DNA of 11,241 nucleotides, from assembly GCA_947258905.1 (NCBI GenBank), contig CAMYKF010000575.1, forward strand, positions 3,408 through 14,648, given 5' to 3'. This DNA is from an uncultured Pirellulaceae bacterium. Lineage in GTDB: Bacteria > Planctomycetota > Planctomycetia > Pirellulales > Pirellulaceae. Each line of letters starts with the position of its first letter. The first letter of the stretch is position 1. Shown piece after piece: positions 5,723 to 11,241 of this stretch. Both the position numbers and the translations under genes were made by a program. The notes below the pieces were generated by a model. That model was not told where the DNA came from, ran no database searches, and saw nothing but the letters and a program-made list of their open reading frames with translations.

Positions 5723-6265
5723 ATGTCCAGAATCGGCCAAAAACCAGTTCCCGTGCCCGCCGGTGTTACGGTCAACCTCAATGGCAAGGACCTGAGTGTA
5801 GAAGGCCCCAGGGGCAAGCTCAGTTACTCGGTGCGACCCGAAATCGATATCGAGATCAAAAGCGATGCCAATGAGGTCGTGGTCATACGCAAAAACAATG
5901 CCCGCGAGTCCCGTGCCTATCACGGACTGACCCGGGCCCTGATCAACAACATGGTCATCGGGGTCAAGGACGGATACGAGAAAAAACTGGAATTGCAGGG
6001 CGTGGGCTACGTGTGCAGCGTCAGCGGCAACACGCTGTCACTGCGTGTCGGGCTGGCCAACGAACTGAAAAAAACCATTCCGACGGGCCTCGAAGTCACC
6101 TGTCCGGACAACACGCACATTGACGTCAAGGGTTGCGACAAACAACTGGTGGGAATGTTCGCGGCCGAGGTGCGGGCGTTGAGAAAACCCGAGCCGTACA
6201 AGGGCAAGGGCATCCGCTACCTGGGTGAACACGTGAAGATCAAACCGGGCAAGGCAGCCACCTAG
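5723..6265 (+). CDS. rplF: 50S ribosomal protein L6
   Basis: A 180-residue L6 (family 176-184) with the two duplicated alpha/beta domains. L6 sits near the factor-binding site and the sarcin-ricin loop. Visible features: MSRIGQKPVPVPAGV at the start, VEGPRGKLSYSV (26-37), RAYHGLTRALINNMVIGV (64-81), YEKKLELQGVGY (85-96) and the C-terminal signature EPYKGKGIRYLGEHVKIKPGKAA (158-179). ATG 5723 gives the canonical start. The upstream 65-nt spacer is A/C-rich without a clear SD. Nothing abnormal in the protein. Confidence 0.97.
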   Translation: MSRIGQKPVPVPAGVTVNLNGKDLSVEGPRGKLSYSVRPEIDIEIKSDANEVVVIRKNNARESRAYHGLTRALINNMVIGVKDGYEKKLELQGVGYVCSVSGNTLSLRVGLANELKKTIPTGLEVTCPDNTHIDVKGCDKQLVGMFAAEVRALRKPEPYKGKGIRYLGEHVKIKPGKAAT

Positions 6266-6292
6266 AACATTTGGCTGCGACTTTGGGCAGCC
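6253..6292 (+). other. Alternative hairpins at the rplF-rplR junction
   Basis: GGCTGC at 6273-6278 is flanked by two copies of its complement GCAGCC, at 6254-6259 (inside the end of rplF) and at 6287-6292. The downstream pairing gives a 6-bp stem with an 8-nt loop (GACTTTGG); the upstream pairing would form a stem around the rplF stop codon. The two are mutually exclusive. No U-run follows directly. A role in processing or coupling is possible but unsupported beyond the base pairing. Confidence 0.4.
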
Positions 6293-6335
6293 GTCATCGT
6301 ATTTAAGAGAGTCACTATTTTTCGGGAACACGACA

Positions 6336-6704
6336 GTGAAGGCTGACAAACTCAGAAACGTCCAGCGTTGGCGACGCCGCAATCGCGTACGCAAAAAACT
6401 GCGTGGCACTGCCGGTCAACCCCGCCTCAGCGTGCATCGCAGTAACAAGCATGTGTATTGCCAGATCATCGATGACGAAAACGGGCTCACCCTGGCCTCG
6501 GCCAGCACGCGCGACAAGGACCTGCGTGAAAGGATCAAGTCGGGCGGCAACTGCGAGGCCGCCAAGGTCATCGGTGAGGCCATCGCCGAGCGGGCCCAGG
6601 CAGCTGGCGTGTCGGAGGTAACCTTTGACCGGGGACGATTCAAATACCATGGCCGTGTCGCCGAATTGGCCAATGCGGCTCGCGAAGGCGGTTTGAAGTT
6701 CTAG
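6336..6704 (+). CDS. rplR: 50S ribosomal protein L18
   Basis: A 122-residue L18 (family about 115-122), the central 5S rRNA-binding protein that works with L5. The basic N terminus RWRRRNRVRKKLRG (11-24) leads into PRLSVHRSNKHVYCQIIDD (29-47), TLASASTRDKDL (52-63), AAKVIGEAIAERAQAAGV (75-92) and the C-terminal signature FDRGRFKYHGRVAELANAAREGGLKF (97-122). The start is GTG 6336; it yields the usual N terminus, and there is no ATG alternative. TCGGGAA at 6322-6328 is at most a weak SD. Confidence 0.97.
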   Translation: MKADKLRNVQRWRRRNRVRKKLRGTAGQPRLSVHRSNKHVYCQIIDDENGLTLASASTRDKDLRERIKSGGNCEAAKVIGEAIAERAQAAGVSEVTFDRGRFKYHGRVAELANAAREGGLKF

Positions 6705-6755
6705 ACCAGCGGCTAACCAGAAACACAACAAAACAAACCGGAGAGTAACCTTACC

Positions 6756-7238
6756 GTGTCCAGCGATTCCACCAGTTCGACCATCGAACGCACCGTCAAA
6801 ATCAAACGCTGTGCTGCTGTTGTCAAAGGGGGCCGTCGTTTCAGTTTTGCCGCCATGGTCGTCAACGGCGACGGCAACGGCCGCGTAGGCTGGGGCTATG
6901 GCAAGGCCAACGAGGTGCCGCCCAGTGTGGACAAAGCCAACAAGCAGGCGTCACGCAGCATGATCGAGGTGCCGCTGGTCGAAGGATCCATCCCGCACGT
7001 CGTCAAGGGACGCTACGGAGCAGCCCGCGTCATCCTGTTGCCCGCCGGTGCCGGTACCGGCATCATCGCCGGCTCGGCCGTCCGCGCGGTTTGTGAAGCA
7101 GCCGGAATCACCGACATCCTGACCAAGAGTTTTGGCAGCAACAATCCAGTGACGCTGGTCAAGGCCACCATTGATGCCTTGTCACAACTGAGAACCAAAG
7201 AAGATGTGCAGCTTCTGCGAGGAGTCGAGGAACTATGA
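6756..7238 (+). CDS. rpsE: 30S ribosomal protein S5
   Basis: A 160-residue S5 (family about 160-175), at the back of the 30S subunit, involved in decoding fidelity and mRNA helicase action. The N-terminal dsRNA-binding-like domain shows KRCAAVVKGGRRFSFAAMVVNGDGNGRVGWGYGKANEVP (17-55); the C-terminal domain shows IPHVVKGRYGAARVILLPAGAGTGIIAGSAVRAV (79-112) and LTKSFGSNNPVTLVKATIDAL (122-142). The start is GTG 6756 with GGAGAG at 6740-6745, 10 nt upstream. The TGA stop overlaps the rplO start as ATGA. rpmD, normally between rpsE and rplO, is absent. Confidence 0.97.
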   Translation: MSSDSTSSTIERTVKIKRCAAVVKGGRRFSFAAMVVNGDGNGRVGWGYGKANEVPPSVDKANKQASRSMIEVPLVEGSIPHVVKGRYGAARVILLPAGAGTGIIAGSAVRAVCEAAGITDILTKSFGSNNPVTLVKATIDALSQLRTKEDVQLLRGVEEL

Positions 7239-7726
7239 ACCTGAACGATGTGCACAAGGGAATTCGCAAAAACCGCCGCCGCAAACGGCTGGGCCGGGGA
7301 ACCGGTTCGGGCCTGGGCAAGACATCCGGACGCGGCCACAAGGGCCAGCGTTCACGCTCCGGTGCCTCGTTCCACCCGCAATTCCAGGGTGGTGCCATGC
7401 CCATGTTCCGACGCATTCCCAAACGCGGATTCAACAATCGATTCGCGCTGACGGTGCTGGCAGTCAACGTGGGCCAGCTGGAACGGATGTTTGGCGACGG
7501 CGACGAAGTCAACCCCGAAACGCTGGCCAAAACCGCTATTGGCAAATCCGGTTACGACGTGCTGAAGATCCTCGGCGACGGCGAGTTGACCAAAAAGCTG
7601 ACGATTTCAGCTCACCGGTTTAGCCAGTCGGCCCGCGATAAAATCGAAAAAGCCGGCGGCACGATTGTGGAATTACCCGGCAAAAAACCGGTCGTTAAAA
7701 ACAAACAGAAATCGGCATCCTCCTGA
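7235..7726 (+). CDS. rplO: 50S ribosomal protein L15
   Basis: A 163-residue L15 (family 144-165), a late-assembly 50S protein. The glycine- and arginine-rich N terminus is typical: RKNRRRKRLGRGTGSGLGKTSGRGHKGQRSRSG (11-43), followed by FQGGAMPMFRRIPKRGFNN (50-68) and the C-terminal globular part with NVGQLERMF (78-86) and the conserved end region ISAHRFSQSARDKIEKAGGTIVEL (124-147). ATG 7235 overlaps the rpsE stop by 4 nt (ATGA), implying translational coupling. The stop codon TGA (7724-7726) lies in the loop of a hairpin. Confidence 0.97.
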   Translation: MNLNDVHKGIRKNRRRKRLGRGTGSGLGKTSGRGHKGQRSRSGASFHPQFQGGAMPMFRRIPKRGFNNRFALTVLAVNVGQLERMFGDGDEVNPETLAKTAIGKSGYDVLKILGDGELTKKLTISAHRFSQSARDKIEKAGGTIVELPGKKPVVKNKQKSASS

Positions 7727-7740
7727 GAGGCGCCGATTTT
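7709..7740 (+). terminator. Hairpin over the rplO stop codon, possible weak terminator
   Basis: AAATCGGC (7709-7716) pairs perfectly with GCCGATTT (7732-7739), and inside it CCTC (7719-7722) pairs with GAGG (7727-7730) around a CTGA loop that contains bases of the rplO stop. Only four T follow the GC part of the stem, so read-through is likely. It competes with the next hairpin for bases 7737-7739. This is a structural observation; termination here is an inference. Confidence 0.35.
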
Positions 7741-7762
7741 CGGGAGACGGATCTCCTGAAAA
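7737..7762 (+). other. Second hairpin in the rplO-secY gap
   Basis: TTTTCGGGAGA (7737-7747) pairs with TCTCCTGAAAA (7752-7762) as an 11-bp stem with one G-T wobble and a CGGA loop. The TTTT/AAAA ends make it look symmetrical, as in some bidirectional or attenuator structures, but no T-run follows on the + strand. It shares bases with the preceding hairpin, so the two cannot form fully at once. Confidence 0.5.
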
Positions 7763-7797
7763 CCTGCTGGACGGTGGATGGCAGCAACCAATTCCCC

Positions 7798-7827
7798 TTG
7801 CCAGCGGCAGTCAGTCGTTCCTAAATT
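7798..7827 (+). promoter_or_regulatory. Possible sigma-70-type promoter upstream of secY
   Basis: TTGCCA (7798-7803, five of six to TTGACA) and TAAATT (7822-7827, four of six to TATAAT) are separated by 18 nt, about 87 nt before the secY start. Together with the 187-nt gap and the hairpins upstream, this suggests secY-adk may have its own promoter. Such matches occur by chance, so this is weak. A small hairpin (GCAACC/GGTTGC, 7867-7884) lies between it and secY. Confidence 0.25.
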
Positions 7828-7913
7828 GCTGATTGCCCGAGAAGGACCATCAACGATTGCGCCGCGGCAACCCGACTCGGTTGCGGCTCGCCCAACGCCC
7901 GAACGGTAATCAA

Positions 7914-9287
7914 ATGCTGGAAAAACTGAGAATCATCTTCACGATTCCAGAACTGCGTCAGAAGATTTTCCTGACCCTGTTTTTGCTGTGCGTGTACCGT
8001 GTGGGCTGGCAGATTACGCTGCCCATCATCGATCACAACCAGATCAGCAATCTGGCCGGTGGTGAGCAAAGCACTTTGAGCACGTTTCTGGAACGCGTCT
8101 CGGTGTTTAGCGCCAGCCAGCTGACGCAGGTCACGATCTTTGGACTGGGGATCATGCCCTATATTTCGGCCGCCATTATTCTGCAATTGCTGGGCTCGGT
8201 TTATGCCCCGCTCGAACAACTCAAGAAGGAAGGAGAGGCGGGTCGTAAAAAGATCAATGAATACACCCGCTATCTCACGGTGGTGCTGTGTTTGTTGCAA
8301 AGTGCTGCGTTCCTGTATTTCGTCATTATGCCGGAGGATCAAAACGGCCTGAACATGACGGCCACTCCGTTTGAAAGCAATGGCACGCTGACCCTTGGCT
8401 GGCAGATAACATCCATCCTGATCATGACCTGCGGCTCCGTATTCCTGATGTGGCTGGGGGAACAGATCGATGAATTCGGCATCGGTAACGGCATCAGCCT
8501 GCTCATCATGGCCGGGATCGTGGCGCAAATGCCCGGTGCCCTGTTCTCGCTGATCAATAACGCCCAGTTTGAATTGTCCGGATTGTTCAACGGCACCGTG
8601 GGCATCGAAACGTTTATTGCCCTGGGCCTGTTGTTTGTCGGCGTCGTGCTGGGAATTGTGTTTGTAACCCTTGCTCAGCGCCGAATCCCCACGCAAAGTG
8701 CCAAACACGTGCGCGGACGCCGCGTGTACGGCGGCACACGTCAGTACATGCCGTTGCGTGTGAATCAAGCCGGCGTGATGCCGATTATTTTTGCCAGCAG
8801 TCTTTTGATGTTCCCGCCGTTAATGCTGATCAGCTTCGGCAGCTGGCTGGGCGACAACATATTTGGCAATTTTTTCTCCTCCGTGGGTGCGGCATTCCAG
8901 AATCAGGCATCCTTGCTGTTTAATCTGGCATACATCGCCATGATCTACTTCTTCTGTTACTTCTGGACGGCCATTACGTTTAATCCCAAGGAGATTTCCG
9001 AGAATCTCAAGGAAAGCGGCACGTTCATTCCCGGGTACCGGCCGGGCAAAACGACTTCGAATTATCTGGAAAACGTGATCGAGCGGATCACCTATGTGGG
9101 TGCCGGCTTCCTTGCACTGGTTGCCGTGATCCCCACGCTGGTCTCCAGTTTTCTCGATGTGAACTTTATGGTCGCCAGCTTTTATGGCGGCACCGGCCTG
9201 CTGATCGCGGTCAGCGTGGCCTTTGACCTGGTGCAAAAAATTGACAGTCACCTGGTCATGCGAAATTACAAGGGATTGCTGGAGTAA
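7914..9287 (+). CDS. secY: Protein translocase subunit SecY
   Basis: SecY is the ten-helix channel of the Sec translocon in the cytoplasmic membrane and works with SecE, SecG and SecA or the ribosome. The 457-residue product (family about 430-460) has TM1 near 17-36, the first signature TIFGLGIMPYISAAIILQLL (74-93), second signature WLGEQIDEFGIGNGISLLI (180-198), the cytosolic loop QRRIPTQSAK (255-264) before PLRVNQAGVMPIIFASSLL (280-298), RPGKTTSNYLENVIERITYVGA (376-397), and the C-terminal FDLVQKIDSHLVMRNYKGLLE (437-457). ATG 7914 starts directly at the family N terminus; the frame is open back to TTG 7833, but those 27 residues are hydrophilic and not SecY-like. It is the usual gene after rplO. 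Confidence 0.97.
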   Translation: MLEKLRIIFTIPELRQKIFLTLFLLCVYRVGWQITLPIIDHNQISNLAGGEQSTLSTFLERVSVFSASQLTQVTIFGLGIMPYISAAIILQLLGSVYAPLEQLKKEGEAGRKKINEYTRYLTVVLCLLQSAAFLYFVIMPEDQNGLNMTATPFESNGTLTLGWQITSILIMTCGSVFLMWLGEQIDEFGIGNGISLLIMAGIVAQMPGALFSLINNAQFELSGLFNGTVGIETFIALGLLFVGVVLGIVFVTLAQRRIPTQSAKHVRGRRVYGGTRQYMPLRVNQAGVMPIIFASSLLMFPPLMLISFGSWLGDNIFGNFFSSVGAAFQNQASLLFNLAYIAMIYFFCYFWTAITFNPKEISENLKESGTFIPGYRPGKTTSNYLENVIERITYVGAGFLALVAVIPTLVSSFLDVNFMVASFYGGTGLLIAVSVAFDLVQKIDSHLVMRNYKGLLE

Positions 9288-9352
9288 GGTGCAGGGATGC
9301 GGCCGGGGGCGCCGGCAAGGCGTCCGGACAAGGGGTGATTAGGGCTGCAAAT

Positions 9353-9934
9353 ATGCGAATCGTTTTCATTGGTCCACCGGGTGCCGGCAAGGGAACGCAA
9401 TGCGAGCGGCTGGCGCGGCATCTGAATATTCCCCACCTCTCGACCGGTGATATTCTGCGGGCAGCCAAGGCAGCCGGCACGGAAATTGGCAAGCTGGTTG
9501 CACCGATTATGGATGCCGGCGGGCTGGTCAGTGATGAACTGATCATTGGCGTAGTGCGGGAACGGATCGCCGAGGATGACTGCGCGGGTGGCTATTTGCT
9601 GGACGGATTTCCCCGCACCCTGGCCCAGGCCGAGGCATGGCAGGCCTTTCTCGATGAGTCGGGTTCGCAACTGGATCATGTGCTGGAGTTGCGTGTTCCC
9701 GATGAACAGCTGGTCAAGCGTCTGGAGTTGCGGTTTTCGAAACTCGAAAACCCCCGCGCCGATGATCAGCCGGAAGCCATTCCCAACCGCCTGCAGGTTT
9801 ATCATTCGGAGACGCGACCGGTCGTGGACTTTTACGGATCGCAAAATGGCGTGCTCAGGGTTATTGATGGAACCGGCAGCATTGAGGACGTCTTCTCACG
9901 AATCCTGGAAGCCATCGGCCATTCCGCCGCTTAA
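9353..9934 (+). CDS. adk: Adenylate kinase (short-LID form)
   Basis: Cytosolic enzyme catalysing ATP + AMP = 2 ADP. The 193-residue protein starts with the P-loop GPPGAGKGT (7-15), then the AMP-binding segment LSTGDILR (29-36) and YLLDGFPRTLAQAEAW (81-96). The LID region (about 123-150: RLELRFSKLENPRADDQPEAIPNRLQVY) keeps the Arg residues and Asp-Asp pair but is short and has no Cys4 zinc site, so this is the short type also seen in many Gram-negatives and in eukaryotic AK1. ATG 9353 begins right at the first beta strand, with AGGG at 9341-9344 eight nt upstream; GTG 9335 would add six unconserved residues. It follows secY by 65 nt, a GC-rich spacer. map, the usual next gene, is missing. Confidence 0.96.
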   Translation: MRIVFIGPPGAGKGTQCERLARHLNIPHLSTGDILRAAKAAGTEIGKLVAPIMDAGGLVSDELIIGVVRERIAEDDCAGGYLLDGFPRTLAQAEAWQAFLDESGSQLDHVLELRVPDEQLVKRLELRFSKLENPRADDQPEAIPNRLQVYHSETRPVVDFYGSQNGVLRVIDGTGSIEDVFSRILEAIGHSAA

Positions 9935-10117
9935 AAAAAACGTTCAACCTGCTGTCTCTTCATGCCGGTTTTGCGGGTAATGCCCCCCCGCCACGAAAGG
10001 TAACGTGGTTGTTCTCGCCACACCCTGTCGTCAAAAACCAAATCTGTGGATTCACAGGCCCGAACGCGGAAATTCTTGCACTAAACCGGGTTCTCAGGAG
10101 CTACGTTTGTCGTACGT

Positions 10118-10151
10118 GAGTTCATGATCTTGCTCTTCCGCGAGTTCATGA
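10118..10151. repeat. Short direct repeat GAGTTCATGA, two copies
   Basis: GAGTTCATGA occurs at 10118-10127 and again at 10142-10151, 24 nt apart; CTCTTCCGCG between the copies is echoed by CCCTTCCGCG at 10165-10174, after the second copy. The arrangement suggests a diverged tandem unit continuing into the neighbouring repeats. Confidence 0.55.
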
Positions 10152-10164
10152 CTCTGCCAGCCGG

Positions 10165-10229
10165 CCCTTCCGCGGGCTGAACCCTTGCGCGGGCCAAGCT
10201 GAACCCTTGCGCGGGCCAAGGCGGGCCAA
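10165..10229. repeat. Tandem repeat with CCCTTNCGCGGG core
   Basis: Two perfect 22-nt copies lie head to tail at 10176-10197 and 10198-10219; each starts GCTGAACCC and ends GCGGGCCAA. A further GCGGGCCAA follows at 10221-10229. The inner motif CCCTTNCGCGGG appears three times, at 10165-10176, 10182-10193 and 10204-10215, and each can form a tiny CCC/GGG stem. The array ends 26 nt before the HPt gene start. Confidence 0.8.
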
Positions 10230-10255
10230 CAACATCCAACACGACAGGAAATTCG

Positions 10256-10615
10256 ATGAAGCGACCGCTCGATCCTCCCATCACTCTGGACGAACTGTTG
10301 GGCCGCTGCATGGGTGACATCGAGTTCTCACGCAACATCCTGCAGGGATTCGTCAGCTCCTCGCAAGCCCAGCTGGACGAAATTGCCAGCGACCTTGCCG
10401 ATGGTCAGGACCATCTGTCGATCGCAAAAAAAGTTCATCGGCTTAAGGGCACGGCGGCCACCGTGGCGGCAGGTCCATTGCTCGGCACGCTGCAGGAACT
10501 GGAACACCTGCTGCGTAACGAGGAAACGGGCGCCGCCAACATTGACCAACTTACCGAACAGGCCATGCAGCAGTTCCGGCAGATCCGCGACTTCGCCAAT
10601 AGCGGGGCCCTGTAA
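10256..10615 (+). CDS. Stand-alone histidine phosphotransfer (HPt) protein
   Basis: A 119-residue soluble protein that looks like a single HPt domain. The key motif is KKVHRLKGTAATV (58-70), matching the HPt consensus H.LKG(S/T)(A/S): His61 is the predicted phospho-acceptor, with Lys64 and Gly65 in the expected places. The flanking sequence is amphipathic helix (SRNILQGFVSSSQAQLDEIASDL, 25-47; LLGTLQELEHLLRNE, 75-89; LTEQAMQQFRQIRDFA, 99-114), consistent with the four-helix bundle. No kinase or receiver domain is attached. AGGA at 10245-10248 is 7 nt before ATG 10256. The next gene, 45 nt downstream, encodes a receiver domain, a plausible phosphorylation partner. The partner assignment is inferred from adjacency. 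Confidence 0.85.
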   Translation: MKRPLDPPITLDELLGRCMGDIEFSRNILQGFVSSSQAQLDEIASDLADGQDHLSIAKKVHRLKGTAATVAAGPLLGTLQELEHLLRNEETGAANIDQLTEQAMQQFRQIRDFANSGAL

Positions 10616-10660
10616 GCCACAACCCTCCTCGATCTGAGGCGTGTCGAGGGAGACCGATCC

Positions 10661-11241
10661 ATGAGAATTCTCACCGTTGAAGACAGCTTGACTGACGCCC
10701 ATGTCGTCAAGCATGCACTGGAATCCAAAGGGCATGAGGTAACCCTGGTGGATTGTGCCGAAGCGGCGATCGAGGAGCTGCGTCAAACCAACTATCCCGT
10801 CGTGATTTGCGACTGGGAATTGCCCGGATTGGACGGGCTGGAATTATGCCGCATCATTCGCAATCGCTCCGCCAACTACTACACGTATGTCATCATGTTG
10901 ACCTCGCGCACGGAAAAAAGGTACGTGATCGAAGGTCTGGCTGCCGGTGCCGATGACTATCTCGCCAAGCCCTTTGCGCCGGAAGAACTGTTCTTTCGAA
11001 TTCGAGTCGCTGATCGCCTGCTGTCGCTGCAAGGACGCGACGTAATCATTTTCAGCCTGGCCAAGCTGGCCGAATCACGCGACACCGAAACCGGCGCCCA
11101 CCTGGAACGTATCCGCGAATACTGCAAGCTGCTGACGGAGGGACTGGCCAAAACCGACAAGTATCGCGACCGCATCGATGCCGACTACACTGCCTCGATT
11201 TACCTGACCAGTCCGCTGCACGACATCGGCAAGGTGGGCAT
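10661..11241 (+). CDS. REC-HD-GYP response regulator, N-terminal part (cut by window end)
   Basis: 193 codons are visible and the frame runs off the window. Residues 1-120 are a receiver domain: acidic pair Glu7-Asp8 (ILTVEDS), phospho-acceptor Asp51 in VVICDWELPGLDG (47-59), Thr81 in IMLTS (78-82) and Lys103 in DDYLAKPF (98-105). From about residue 127 an HD-GYP domain begins: LAKLAESRDTETGAHLERIREYCKLL (133-158) with Glu143 and His147, then SPLHDIGKVG (184-193) with the His187-Asp188 metal pair. HD-GYP enzymes hydrolyse cyclic di-GMP; the GYP motif itself would lie beyond the window. GAGGGAGA (10646-10653) is a good SD, 7 nt before ATG 10661. Probably the output partner of the HPt protein upstream. 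Confidence 0.93.
   Translation, partial: MRILTVEDSLTDAHVVKHALESKGHEVTLVDCAEAAIEELRQTNYPVVICDWELPGLDGLELCRIIRNRSANYYTYVIMLTSRTEKRYVIEGLAAGADDYLAKPFAPEELFFRIRVADRLLSLQGRDVIIFSLAKLAESRDTETGAHLERIREYCKLLTEGLAKTDKYRDRIDADYTASIYLTSPLHDIGKVG

Larger units (their letters stand above)
9935..10255. other. 321-nt non-coding junction after adk
   Basis: No convincing gene lies here. After the adk stop there is an A-run and a C-run (CCCCCCC near 9983-9989), then small hairpins CCACG/CGTGG (9991-10008 region) and CTGTG-GATT-CACAG (about 10044-10059). No GC-stem with a T-run was found, so the end of the adk transcript is undefined. The 3' half (about 10116-10229) is made of short direct repeats described separately. 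A minus-strand open frame (10081-10338) runs through the repeats and into the HPt gene; it has repetitive, unfamiliar sequence and is not called as a gene. No clear promoter for the HPt gene was seen. Confidence 0.6.

Noticed and set aside
7833..7913. TTG-initiated N-terminal extension of SecY (27 residues)
   Set aside because: Hydrophilic and unlike any SecY N terminus; ATG 7914 fits the family start.
7821..8768. 315-codon open frame on the minus strand opposite secY
   Set aside because: Opposite strongly conserved SecY segments; His/Gln-rich translation typical of antisense membrane-protein codons.
10081..10338. 85-codon minus-strand frame over the repeats before the HPt gene
   Set aside because: It runs into the HPt coding region, is built from the direct repeats and has no recognisable family. 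Kept only as a finding about the repeats.

Overview
This window carries most of a bacterial S10-spc ribosomal-protein cluster, all on the + strand, followed by a small signalling module. The proteins point to Planctomycetota, probably a Pirellulales-type organism. L2 has the wording VGNCLPLKN.PLGT.VHNIE and ends in RRRRSKRYGQLR, and S3 begins MGQKVNP.GFRTGVM.GWKSRWYA; I recognise both as planctomycete-like. DNA is moderately GC-rich, start sites are often poor in Shine-Dalgarno (SD) sequence, and rpmD (L30) is absent. The assignment is from recall of families, not from a search.

Layout. 1-96 is the 3' end of rplD. Then follow rplW, rplB, rpsS, rplV, rpsC, rplP, rpmC, rpsQ, rplN, rplE, rpsN (zinc type), rpsH, rplF, rplR, rpsE, rplO, secY and adk (129-9934). 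The order is the classical one with two gaps: no rplX (L24) between rplN and rplE, and no rpmD between rpsE and rplO. rpsC and rplP overlap by 62 nt; rpsE and rplO overlap as ATGA. These genes supply ribosomal proteins, the SecY channel that receives nascent membrane proteins, and adenylate kinase.

Spacers. The rplP-rpmC gap holds a 33-nt tandem repeat and three consecutive hairpins with a shared GTCTC-N3-GAGAC core. The rplO-secY gap (187 nt) holds two overlapping hairpins and a possible promoter, so secY-adk may be partly uncoupled from the ribosomal genes. Smaller hairpins lie after rplE and rplF. Many other spacers are A/C-rich and look unstructured.

After adk the usual continuation (map, infA, rpmJ, rpsM and so on) is missing. 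A 321-nt non-coding region with short direct repeats leads into a stand-alone histidine phosphotransfer (HPt) protein (10256-10615) and a REC-HD-GYP response regulator (from 10661, cut by the window end). These two probably form a phosphorelay output controlling cyclic di-GMP breakdown, with the kinase encoded elsewhere. No CRISPR, tRNA, rRNA, insertion sequence or dedicated defence system was seen. The clearest oddities are the missing rplX, the hairpin repeat inside the operon, the S3/L16 double-coding stretch and the repeat-bearing junction after adk.
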